Positions 1-6,201 of a stretch of DNA of 7,196 bases are shown piece by piece. The stretch is taken from positions 1-7,196 of the forward strand of contig JAQUSM010000050.1 in the NCBI GenBank assembly GCA_028715095.1, written 5' to 3'. The notes under the pieces are model-generated. The model worked only from the letters and a program-made list of their open reading frames with translations, did not search any database and had not been told where the DNA came from. This DNA comes from Candidatus Omnitrophota bacterium. Its GTDB lineage: Bacteria > Omnitrophota > Gorgyraeia > Gygaellales > Profunditerraquicolaceae. The position numbers and the translations under genes were made by a program. Numbering within the stretch: the stretch's first letter is position 1; every line of letters starts with the position of its first letter.

Positions 1-283
1 CTACAGAAGCTGCCTTGACCTTTTCTTCCAGCGAGCCTGCTTTAGCCCATTGCGAACGGGCATTAGTAACTTCTTCAAACACATTCTTTTCATGGGCCGC
101 ATAGCCTTTTACCGTATTTACCAGATTAGGGATTAAATCGTTGCGCCTTTGCAGCTGGTTGTTTACCTGGGCCCATTTAGCTGTGATAATCTCATGTTTT
201 GAGACCATCGAATTATATGAACCAATAAAAGTGATAATAATTAATATTGCCGCTGCTACCAGACCAAGTAATATTTTCTTCAT
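1..283 (-). CDS. lemA: LemA family protein, N-terminal part (runs off window)
   Basis: The first 94 codons of a LemA-family gene are visible; the rest lies beyond position 1. The protein opens MKKILLGLVAAAILIIITFI, a single N-terminal membrane segment (about residues 4-21). The family's signature stretch follows: a KHE motif, then W-AQV, LQRRNDLIPNLV and TVKGYAAHE (about residues 29-66). LemA proteins are membrane-anchored helical bundles, usually around 180-200 residues, with the bulk outside the membrane; their biochemical role is poorly defined. The ATG at 281-283 is preceded by GGAGGG (291-296) with a 7-nt spacer, which fixes the start. The gene follows the TPM-domain gene by 27 nt, and LemA beside TPM/YgcG is a common bacterial pairing, so this is probably the distal part of the operon. 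The family call is firm; the function is not. Confidence 0.93.
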   Translation of the reverse strand, partial: MKKILLGLVAAAILIIITFIGSYNSMVSKHEIITAKWAQVNNQLQRRNDLIPNLVNTVKGYAAHEKNVFEEVTNARSQWAKAGSLEEKVKAASV

Positions 284-290
284 AATTATT

Positions 291-296
291 CCCTCC
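291..296 (-). promoter_or_regulatory. Shine-Dalgarno site of lemA
   Basis: GGAGGG on the minus strand lies 7 nt before the lemA ATG, in the 27-nt gap after the TPM gene stop. It is one of the two strongest ribosome binding sites in the window. It suggests lemA is translated independently rather than by coupling to the gene before it. Confidence 0.75.
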
Positions 297-310
297 AGAA
301 AGTAAGTTAT

Positions 311-1234
311 TTAGAAACCGCCGCCACCGCCTCCTCCTCCGCCGCCACCGCCTCCAAAACCTCCTCCACCGCTGAAACCCCCTCCAAAACCTCCGCTTGA
401 CCATCTGCTGTTTCCGGGACCGGATGAAGGTAATCCAAATATTAAAATATGCCAGAAACTAACCCTTTTTTTAGAGCGCATTCCCTGCCAGATATTAAAC
501 CTAAAAAACATTGCTACCAGGTACCCTAAACAAATAAGCAGAGCCAGGGCAGGCGATTTTCTGGAATATCCCAGTATGAACATCAGGGTAAACGGCAGCC
601 CGATAAAAATTGGCCAGGGGATATTCCATAAACAAAAAAACACGGGAAGAAAAAAATAGAGAAACGGTTCCATGGGGACATTTCTTGTCCCTTGCTTATT
701 AAGCTCTATATCGTTTAAGTTATCAAGGGATAAATTGTAGCTTTCAGATATTTTGGATGCGACATTAGCTGCCCCCAGGTATAATCCTTTAGAATAATCC
801 CCGGATTTAAAATATGGTACCATAAAATTGCGTCCAATCTCTCCGCATAAGCCATCGGGGATAATTCCTTCAATTCCATAGCCGGTTTCAATCCTCCAGC
901 GCCTCTCTTTTAGCGCTAAAAGTATCAAAACCCCGTTATCCTTGCCTTTTTTCCCTGGTTTCCAACTGTCAAAGAGCAGACGCGCGTATTCCTTTTCATC
1001 GTAGGGCGCAATCGATTTTACAGTGACTACGGCAATCTCCGCGGTGGTTTTCTCTTCTAATTCAGCAATCAGGTTGTTTAGTTTGTCAGTATATTCTTTG
1101 CTGATAATCCCCGCGAAATCATTTACCCACCCTTCGGGGCTGGGTATTTTATCTTCGCAAAAAACAGGCCTTACCAATGCACCGGATAAAAGGACAAAAA
1201 ATAAGCACAGCCTGCATATTAATCTATAAAGCAT
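311..1234 (-). CDS. TPM-domain (YgcG-like) membrane protein with poly-glycine tail
   Basis: With the ATG at 1234 the protein has 307 residues. Residues 1-26 form a signal peptide (basic MLYRLICR, hydrophobic core, possible cleavage after VFC). A TPM domain covers about 35-170, with the typical GWVNDFAGIIS opening and an NGVLILLAL...RIETGYGIEG core. Hydrophobic segments at about 190-222 and 226-244 anchor it to the membrane. The C-terminus (279-307) is nearly all Gly/Phe/Ser with thirteen consecutive glycines, a usual feature of YgcG-type proteins. TPM domains are extracytoplasmic; some members have phosphatase or photosystem-repair roles, but the function here is unknown. An in-frame ATG at 1264 would add ten residues ahead of the signal peptide, but neither start has a strong ribosome binding site. 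I prefer 1234, which overlaps the preceding gene by 11 nt. lemA follows directly. Confidence 0.9.
   Translation of the reverse strand: MLYRLICRLCLFFVLLSGALVRPVFCEDKIPSPEGWVNDFAGIISKEYTDKLNNLIAELEEKTTAEIAVVTVKSIAPYDEKEYARLLFDSWKPGKKGKDNGVLILLALKERRWRIETGYGIEGIIPDGLCGEIGRNFMVPYFKSGDYSKGLYLGAANVASKISESYNLSLDNLNDIELNKQGTRNVPMEPFLYFFLPVFFCLWNIPWPIFIGLPFTLMFILGYSRKSPALALLICLGYLVAMFFRFNIWQGMRSKKRVSFWHILIFGLPSSGPGNSRWSSGGFGGGFSGGGGFGGGGGGGGGGGGGF
318..355 (-). repeat. In-frame 21-nt duplication in the poly-glycine tail
   Basis: A 17-nt string, ccgccgccaccgcctcc on the plus strand, occurs at 318-334 and again unchanged at 339-355, with a period of 21 nt (seven codons). It encodes the run of thirteen glycines at the end of the TPM protein. 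A separate 14-nt repeat, cctccaaaacctcc (351-364 and 381-394), encodes the GGFGG motif. The period is a multiple of three, so loss or gain of a unit would keep the frame. Confidence 0.85.
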
Positions 1235-1946
1235 CAACTGTCCGGATAATTTCTTCCAAATCATTTACAAAAACAAGAAATAATTCCTCTGTCTCTTTGT
1301 TGCCGATTCTTATTTTCTTTAGTTTAGAAGCCAGTATCTTTTCCCAGTGGCTAAGCCCTATTTTAAAATGTACCGCCAGTTCTTTAAGCAAATCTTCTTT
1401 TTTATAAGGGGGCAGTTTGTTTTTAAGGCGCAATACATTTCTTAAAATATGCAATACTGAAGTAAAGGTTCTGATCAACGGTTCTCTTAGGGCTGCCGGA
1501 TGATCATTCAGGCCCAGGTATAATTGTTTTAAGCCCAGCACCTTTACTTTCAGTTCCTGTTCACATTGAAACCTTAAATTTTTCAAATCAATGCAAAGAT
1601 CCTTCAAGGAGTCTTTGCCATATAGAACTATGTAATTTTCCTGCATGTCCAGGAATTCAATCGGGAATATATCTAAAGAGGAGGAAATATATTCTTCAGT
1701 AAGAAATAACGCGTTGAGATTCCTGAATTTATTAACTTCCCGGGTAGCTTTCTTGAGTTCAGACAAGGCCGTGGATTTTAGGATAACAAGAATATTCAGG
1801 TTTGAATACGCAGGGGCAAATTCTGAACTGGCAGCGCTCCCGTAGAGGGTTATGCTCAATAAATCCTCTTTGTAAATTTTCTTTAAATTTAAAATAAAAA
1901 GATTTATTTCCCGCTCTAACTTTGGAGGTAATGATAATTTTTTCAT
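1224..1946 (-). CDS. Nucleotidyltransferase-fold protein with lost catalytic aspartates
   Basis: This 240-residue protein begins with a region resembling the MNT/KNTase-type nucleotidyltransferase fold: an N-terminal helix, then LYGSAASSEF (34-43) and SNLNILVIL (48-56). In active enzymes the second block reads like SDIDLLV, and its two Asp residues bind the metal. Here both positions are Asn (N49 and N51), so catalysis is unlikely by the usual mechanism. The remainder, about residues 115-240, looks helical and charged and I cannot assign it to a family. No signal peptide or membrane segment is visible, so the protein should be cytoplasmic. The ATG overlaps the coaB stop by 4 nt (ATGA), and the gene overlaps the TPM start by 11 nt, so it is embedded in the operon. 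The fold call is moderately secure. A role in regulating or binding a nucleotide for the TPM/LemA pair is only a guess. Confidence 0.75.
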   Translation of the reverse strand: MKKLSLPPKLEREINLFILNLKKIYKEDLLSITLYGSAASSEFAPAYSNLNILVILKSTALSELKKATREVNKFRNLNALFLTEEYISSSLDIFPIEFLDMQENYIVLYGKDSLKDLCIDLKNLRFQCEQELKVKVLGLKQLYLGLNDHPAALREPLIRTFTSVLHILRNVLRLKNKLPPYKKEDLLKELAVHFKIGLSHWEKILASKLKKIRIGNKETEELFLVFVNDLEEIIRTVDAL

Positions 1947-2581
1947 AATCTTTTCTCTACCAGCTTTGACAGGGAGCCAGCCATTGCCCTTTTACTTAAA
2001 AACGGGCCGTATTTGTTTTTCCCGTCTAATATATAAGATTGGTAAGCCTTATTTTTATTTGAATTTGCAACTACCAGGTCCAGGTCTGCCTGTTTAAGCA
2101 GCTTATTGCCTTTTTCAATCAGCCTGCTCTTTCCCGCGTCAGGCTCAAACTTAAAACCCACGGAAATTAATCCGGGGCCGTAATTCTTTAAATTATCCAC
2201 CAGTTTTATCGTCGGGACCAGATTAATCTTCCAGCTATCCAGGCGCGAGCTGACTTTGTGGTAAATTTCTTTCTCGGGCTGATAATCTGAAACAGCGGCG
2301 GCATGGATAACTGCCGCGTACTTGTTCTTTTCCAATTCCTTTTTCAAAAGCCGCTCGAGCTCTGAGAAATACTTAAAACGGATTATCTTTATGCCCTGAG
2401 GTTTCAAAGAATAAAAATCACCCGGGCCAAGCAGTAACGTAATTTTAGCTCCCAGCTTCTTGAATTTATCCGCCAGGATAAAACCCGTTTGTCCGGAAGC
2501 GGTATTACTGATTACCCTGACTTTATCAAGAGCAATCCAGGTGGAGCCGGCAGTAATCAGGATACTCTTCTTAGTAACCAA
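1943..2581 (-). CDS. coaB: Stand-alone CoaB-type phosphopantothenate-cysteine ligase
   Basis: The 212-residue protein matches the C-terminal (ligase) half of bacterial CoaBC/Dfp. That enzyme joins 4'-phosphopantothenate and cysteine, usually using CTP, in coenzyme A synthesis in the cytoplasm. Visible motifs are ILITAGST (7-14), VRVISNTASGQTG (21-33; cf. VRFITNRSSGKMG in the family, with the conserved Asn at 26), HAAAVSDY (93-100), a Lys at 109 where the family has a KxKK-type motif, VGFKFE (141-146) and DLVVANSN (168-175). The CoaC flavoprotein half is absent, and nothing in the window encodes it. The reading frame has no ATG near its beginning. The likely start is TTG at 2579-2581, overlapping the thrC stop by 11 nt with only a weak purine stretch before it, so translation probably depends on coupling to thrC. 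The KVSS sequence is a loose match to KxKK, so substrate or nucleotide preference could differ. Confidence 0.86.
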   Translation of the reverse strand: MVTKKSILITAGSTWIALDKVRVISNTASGQTGFILADKFKKLGAKITLLLGPGDFYSLKPQGIKIIRFKYFSELERLLKKELEKNKYAAVIHAAAVSDYQPEKEIYHKVSSRLDSWKINLVPTIKLVDNLKNYGPGLISVGFKFEPDAGKSRLIEKGNKLLKQADLDLVVANSNKNKAYQSYILDGKNKYGPFLSKRAMAGSLSKLVEKRL

Positions 2582-3638
2582 TTTCTTTAATTATTGACTT
2601 AAAATTCGCGCGTATCAATTTAGGCGGCTTAACTGACTTAATTGCCCTTTCCGGATCTTTTAAACCATGGCCGGTTAATATGCATGCGATCCTGCATTTT
2701 TTATTCTTAAAATACCCTTTTTTGATTAGTTTCAGGAGGCCGGCAATGGAGGCTGCCGAAGCAGGTTCCGCAAAGACGCCTTCTTTAACAGCTAATATTT
2801 TATAAGCCTGCAAAATTTCAGCATCTGAAACCAAATCAATCAAGCCCTTTGATTCATCGCGTGCCTCTATGGCTGTTTTCCAGCTCGCCGGGTTGCCGAT
2901 ACGTATGGCAGTGGCTAAAGTTTGCGGATCTTTAACCGGTTTATTTCTTACGATGGGAGCTGCCCCTTTTGCCTGGAAACCCAGCATAACCGGCAGTTTC
3001 CCGCTTAACCCAAGCGCTTTGTATTCCTTGTAGCCTTTCCAGTAAGCAGTAATATTTCCGGCGTTGCCTACCGGCATAACCTGGAAATCCGGCGCCTCCC
3101 CAAGATAATCGCATATTTCAAAGCTGGCGGTTTTCTGGCCTTCTATGCGGTAGGGGTTTAAAGAGTTTACTAATTTTATAGGATAACGCCGGGTGATTTC
3201 TTTTGCTAAATCCAGGGCTGCGTCAAAATTACCCTTGATTGCCAACACCTTGGCTCCGTGTATCAGCGCCTGGCTGAGTTTTCCCAGGGCTATGGCTCCG
3301 CTGGGGATAAGCACAATACATTTTATCCCGGCACGCGCAGCATATGCAGCGCTGGACGCGGAGGTATTTCCGGTAGAAGCGCACATAACCGCGGTAGATT
3401 TCTCCTCACAGGCTTTTGATATAGCTAAAGTCATCCCTCTGTCCTTAAATGAACCGGTGGGGTTGAGGCCTTCATATTTTAAATAAACCTCTATATTTTT
3501 ACCGGCCAGCTTGCTCAGGTAACCGGCATAAATTAACGGGGTATTGCCTTCATTTAAGGTTATTACCGGAGTTTTATCGGTAACAGGAAGCAGTTTCTTG
3601 TATTTTTGGATTATCCCTCTGTATCCCTTTTCGCTCAT
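2571..3638 (-). CDS. thrC: Threonine synthase
   Basis: Threonine synthase converts O-phosphohomoserine to threonine and phosphate with pyridoxal phosphate, the last step of threonine synthesis. The 355-residue protein has the length of the short Bacillus/Thermus-type enzymes. NEGNTPLI (29-36) is the usual N-terminal block. GSFKDRGM (62-69) carries the PLP-binding Lys at 65. CASTGNTSAS is the substrate/cofactor Asn-Ser loop, PVGNAGN is the phosphate-binding glycine loop, and an EPASAAS block plus LTGHGLKD near the C-terminus complete the fold-type II pattern. The ATG overlaps the hom stop by one base (TAATG), with AGAAGG just upstream, so it is coupled to hom. No truncation or missing catalytic residue is evident. 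hom lies immediately upstream, but the intervening homoserine kinase gene is absent from this cluster. Confidence 0.97.
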   Translation of the reverse strand: MSEKGYRGIIQKYKKLLPVTDKTPVITLNEGNTPLIYAGYLSKLAGKNIEVYLKYEGLNPTGSFKDRGMTLAISKACEEKSTAVMCASTGNTSASSAAYAARAGIKCIVLIPSGAIALGKLSQALIHGAKVLAIKGNFDAALDLAKEITRRYPIKLVNSLNPYRIEGQKTASFEICDYLGEAPDFQVMPVGNAGNITAYWKGYKEYKALGLSGKLPVMLGFQAKGAAPIVRNKPVKDPQTLATAIRIGNPASWKTAIEARDESKGLIDLVSDAEILQAYKILAVKEGVFAEPASAASIAGLLKLIKKGYFKNKKCRIACILTGHGLKDPERAIKSVKPPKLIRANFKSIIKEIGY

Positions 3639-4933
3639 TAGACGCCTTCTATCCTGATAGCCACAGATTTCTCTTTAACATCCTTTAATTGATCGATCAT
3701 TTTTAAAGCGCTGCGCATATTTTTCTCTTTTACTTCATGCGTCACCATGACCACCGGGACAACCTGGGATTTTAATCTTTCTTTCTGCTTTACGGAGGCA
3801 ATACTGATGCCGAATTTTGCCAAAATCCCGGATATCTTTGCCAATACGCCAGGTTTGTCTACCGCCATGATACGCATGTAATATTTATTCTCAAATTCAT
3901 TGATTTTACGCAGCCCTTTGATTGAAGTGTCTTCAATAGAGTTTAAAGTAGGACGGAACAGTCCTGCTTTTATGTCCTGGGTCAGGTCAACAATATCAGA
4001 GACAACCGCCGAGGCTGCAGACAGCTGCCCAGCGCCAGGGCCGTAAAACATAAGGTCCCCTGCTAAATCACTTGAGACATAAATGGCATTAAAAACCCCA
4101 TCCACTGAAGAAAGCAGGTGTTCAGAAGGCAGAAAAGTAGGATGCACGCGTACTTCCAGTTCGTCAGATTCTTTTTTAACGATGGCCAGCAACTTTATTT
4201 CATATCCTAATTCTTTAGCATAAGCAATATCAGACGCGGATATTTGAGATATACCTTCAATGTAAATGTCTTTTAAACTGACAATCCTGCCGAAAGCCAG
4301 ATAAGTAAGCAGTACCAGCTTGTGCGCGGAATCAATACCTTCAATATCAAAAGTGGGGTCTTTTTCGGCGAATCCCTTGATTTTTGCCGACTTGATCGCA
4401 GCAGACAAAGAGCAGTTCTCTTTGGACATCTGGGTTAGCACATAATTTGATGTACCGTTTACAATGCCAAAAATAGAGCTGAATTTGTTTGCGACTAAGC
4501 CTTCTTTTATTGATTTTATAATGGGGATTCCGGCGCCTACAGAGGCTTCAAAATAAATATTCTTTCCCCTCTCATTGGCAACCGCGAATAATTCATTACC
4601 ATGTTCGGCAAGCAGGGCTTTATTGGCAGTAACTACATGTTTTCCTTTTTTTAAAGCCGCTAAAATAAATTCTTTAGCCGGGTTGATACCGCCAATTAAT
4701 TCTACAACGATGTCAATTTGAGGATCATTGATAACCTCGCTGGCATTATGGCTAAAGCAGCTCTTATCTACGTGGACATCCCTCTTTGACGTTAAATCCT
4801 TGTCGCATATTTTTTTAACCGCGATTTCAATGCCAATCTTCTGGGCAAGCAGAGATTTCCTCTGTTGCAGGATCTTAACCACTCCGCAGCCGATATTGCC
4901 AAAACCGATAAGCCCAACATTAATCCTTCTCAT
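3638..4933 (-). CDS. hom: Homoserine dehydrogenase with C-terminal ACT domain
   Basis: Homoserine dehydrogenase reduces aspartate semialdehyde to homoserine with NAD(P)H, the branch point toward threonine and methionine. The 431-residue protein has a Rossmann domain at the N-terminus (GLIGFGNIGCG, 7-17), then TANKALLAEHG (102-112) with the catalytic Lys 105. The catalytic domain follows, with FEASVGAGIPII (128-139), GIVNGTSNYVLTQM (156-169) and DPTFDIEGIDSAHKL (192-206), which contains the second catalytic Lys (205). An ACT domain spans about 352-427 (RIMAVDKPGVLAKISGILA), the usual site of feedback inhibition by threonine. There is no fused aspartokinase. The ATG at 4931-4933 has AAAGGG at 4940-4945, 6 nt upstream, inside the end of the preceding PilZ gene, which stops only 3 nt away. 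Confidence 0.97.
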   Translation of the reverse strand: MRRINVGLIGFGNIGCGVVKILQQRKSLLAQKIGIEIAVKKICDKDLTSKRDVHVDKSCFSHNASEVINDPQIDIVVELIGGINPAKEFILAALKKGKHVVTANKALLAEHGNELFAVANERGKNIYFEASVGAGIPIIKSIKEGLVANKFSSIFGIVNGTSNYVLTQMSKENCSLSAAIKSAKIKGFAEKDPTFDIEGIDSAHKLVLLTYLAFGRIVSLKDIYIEGISQISASDIAYAKELGYEIKLLAIVKKESDELEVRVHPTFLPSEHLLSSVDGVFNAIYVSSDLAGDLMFYGPGAGQLSAASAVVSDIVDLTQDIKAGLFRPTLNSIEDTSIKGLRKINEFENKYYMRIMAVDKPGVLAKISGILAKFGISIASVKQKERLKSQVVPVVMVTHEVKEKNMRSALKMIDQLKDVKEKSVAIRIEGV

Positions 4934-4936
4934 AAA

Positions 4937-5296
4937 TTACCCTTTCTTGCTCTTCATATAATAACCTATTGTTTCGCCGATTACTTTGCGGTGCCTCTCG
5001 TCTATTGCCAAGAAAACCAGCCGCGTGTCATAAATTAAACCCTTGCTGATCTCTTTTGATTCTAAAACCTTGCCGATAAGCATGATTGAATTGGGGTCAA
5101 AAGGCAGCCGGATTTCAAGGGCCAAGTTCGTGCCTGGGCTAAAAGAACAGTTAGTGGTAAGCAACATTCCGCCCAAGCTTAAGTTTTTAGTCTGAGTTAT
5201 ATCGTAGATGCCGCTGTTTTCCATAACTCTGTAAGAAACTATAAACCGACCATCCGCACGGGGAGCTTTTCTTTTTTCCGGGCCTGAGTAGCTCAT
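4937..5296 (-). CDS. Single-domain PilZ protein (c-di-GMP receptor)
   Basis: The 119-residue protein is a lone PilZ domain, a cytoplasmic receptor fold for the second messenger cyclic di-GMP. Both ligand motifs are intact: RKAPR (RxxxR, residues 9-13) and NLSLGG ([D/N]xSxxG, residues 38-43). It has no output domain, so it would act by binding a partner that the sequence does not reveal. Its last third (YDTRLVFLAIDERHRKVI...) follows the same pattern as both domains of the two-domain PilZ protein upstream, which makes it a probable paralogue. The start abuts the upstream stop (TAAATG, no gap), with a consensus AAGGAGG 8 nt before the ATG. It ends 3 nt before hom. The binding call is strong; the process it controls is unknown. 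Confidence 0.92.
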   Translation of the reverse strand: MSYSGPEKRKAPRADGRFIVSYRVMENSGIYDITQTKNLSLGGMLLTTNCSFSPGTNLALEIRLPFDPNSIMLIGKVLESKEISKGLIYDTRLVFLAIDERHRKVIGETIGYYMKSKKG

Positions 5297-6055
5297 TTAC
5301 GCATCCTCCTTTTTAGGTCTGCCTGGATCATTATTTATAAGCCAATCAACATAATCGCAAAGTAACTTATTTTGCTCGTTTCTTAAGTCAATAAACTCAA
5401 CCCGGGTAAGGAATGTACCGGCTGAAGTATCCGGGTTTGCCAATTTTAACGCTTTGCATTCTATGATCCTGCCGCGGATACACAGGTTTTCATAAGGCTG
5501 GGAAGGGAGCTTGATCATAAAATCAATAGCATCACCGCAGATATAATTAGAAGTAAAAACCATCCCCGTCTTGCTGAAGTTTATTACCGTTGTGATGTCC
5601 CACTTTTCTACTATGCCCAGATGATTTTGAATTCCATAGCTGACAATCAGGCTTTTGTAGATGCGTTCAGCCTTTCTTTTTTCGTTATCCGAGGAGGCCA
5701 GGTTGTCCGGTTTTTTATTCCTTAAGAACCAGTCAACGTAATCCTTTATCAGCTTCTTCTGGGCTTCATTAATAGAGATAAACTTTATGCGCGTTAAAAA
5801 TGAGCCGCCTATATAAGGAATTGATTCAATCACGCTGCCCTTAGCTTCTATCCAGTTATACGGGTCAAAAGGAATCTTAAACAATAGCTGAATATTTTCA
5901 CCTGCCTGGAATTGTTTATTTGTGTCAAACAATATCCCCGCTTCGCTTAGATTCTTGATAGAAGAAATATCCCAATTATCCTTGCTGTTTAAATCCGGGG
6001 AATATTTGATTATAAGAGATTTTTCTATGCGCGTGGATTTTCTCTTTTCCAGCAT
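5297..6055 (-). CDS. Tandem two-domain PilZ protein
   Basis: This 252-residue protein contains two PilZ domains, about residues 1-115 and 123-245, joined by a short polar linker. Domain 1 has RKSTR (5-9) and NLSEAG (35-40). Domain 2 has RKAER (127-131) and NFSKTG (159-164). Both therefore keep the RxxxR and [D/N]xSxxG motifs needed to bind cyclic di-GMP. The two halves end alike (FLTRIKF...KDYVDWFL and FLTRVEF...CDYVDWLI), which indicates internal duplication. No membrane segment, signal peptide or enzymatic output domain is visible. The ATG at 6053-6055 has GGGAGA (6061-6066) 5 nt upstream. It is the first gene of the run ending in lemA, and its 3' end carries the ribosome binding site of the next PilZ gene. 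Function beyond c-di-GMP sensing cannot be read from the sequence. Confidence 0.92.
   Translation of the reverse strand: MLEKRKSTRIEKSLIIKYSPDLNSKDNWDISSIKNLSEAGILFDTNKQFQAGENIQLLFKIPFDPYNWIEAKGSVIESIPYIGGSFLTRIKFISINEAQKKLIKDYVDWFLRNKKPDNLASSDNEKRKAERIYKSLIVSYGIQNHLGIVEKWDITTVINFSKTGMVFTSNYICGDAIDFMIKLPSQPYENLCIRGRIIECKALKLANPDTSAGTFLTRVEFIDLRNEQNKLLCDYVDWLINNDPGRPKKEDA
5305..5311 (-). promoter_or_regulatory. Consensus Shine-Dalgarno within the end of the upstream PilZ gene
   Basis: AAGGAGG on the minus strand lies in the Lys-Lys-Glu-Asp codons at the end of the two-domain PilZ gene, 8 nt before the ATG of the single-domain PilZ gene. The perfect consensus suggests the small PilZ protein is made at a high rate from the shared transcript. 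Confidence 0.8.
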
Positions 6056-6100
6056 AATATTCTCCCGGTTGTTAAACTATTTTGCCGTTAACTATCGTTA

Positions 6101-6129
6101 AATTTATTCCTTGCTCGTATTCCTCGCAA
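6101..6129 (-). promoter_or_regulatory. Possible sigma70-like promoter of the PilZ-hom-thrC operon
   Basis: On the minus strand, TTGCGA (complement of 6124-6129) and TAAATT (complement of 6101-6106) are separated by exactly 17 nt. Each matches the -35 or -10 consensus at four of six positions. Transcription would start near 6094, about 40 nt before the first PilZ ATG. The hexamers lie on the arms of the 6101-6139 inverted repeat, so the match may be fortuitous. Read-through from the tRNA or gpsA is an alternative. Confidence 0.25.
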
Positions 6130-6139
6130 GGATTAAATT
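6101..6139. repeat. Inverted repeat, 14-nt arms with one mismatch
   Basis: Arms at 6101-6114 and 6126-6139 are complementary except at their seventh/eighth base, giving 13 pairs around an 11-nt loop. On the minus strand the loop is GAGGAATACGA. No T-run follows in either direction close enough for a standard intrinsic terminator. It lies in the leader region of the first PilZ gene and may be transcribed as part of the 5' UTR or sit across its promoter. Confidence 0.75.
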
Positions 6140-6152
6140 CGCGGACGGCTTC

Positions 6153-6192
6153 GCCTACACTTTATGTCGCTTACGCTCCATAAAGTGTAGGC
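6153..6192. repeat. Perfect 14-bp inverted repeat with 12-nt loop
   Basis: GCCTACACTTTATG at 6153-6166 is exactly the reverse complement of 6179-6192; the loop on the minus strand is GAGCGTAAGCGA. It begins 10 nt past the 3' end of tRNA-Pro. It could halt or stabilise the gpsA/tRNA transcript or guide 3' processing, but no U-tract follows, so I do not call it a canonical terminator. Its architecture resembles that of the neighbouring repeat at 6101-6139. Confidence 0.85.
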
Positions 6193-6201
6193 TCATTTAA
6201 G

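Noticed and set aside
213..404. A 63-residue minus-strand frame rich in Arg and Trp
   Set aside because: It is the out-of-frame reading of the glycine-codon repeat at the end of the TPM gene and runs into lemA; the composition comes from the GGN codons.
1023..1845. Plus-strand frames of 66-76 codons opposite the TPM and nucleotidyltransferase-like genes
   Set aside because: They are antisense to well-supported genes, resemble no protein family I know, and have no convincing ribosome binding site.
3193..3486. A 97-codon plus-strand frame opposite thrC
   Set aside because: It lies wholly antisense to conserved threonine synthase motifs and has no recognisable domain.
4728..4961. A 77-codon plus-strand frame opposite the start of hom
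   Set aside because: It is antisense to the Rossmann-fold motif of hom; its hydrophobic character mirrors that coding sequence.
6101..6192. A CRISPR array or an intrinsic terminator pair
   Set aside because: The two palindromes do not share stem sequence or regular spacers, and neither is followed by a T-run on either strand.
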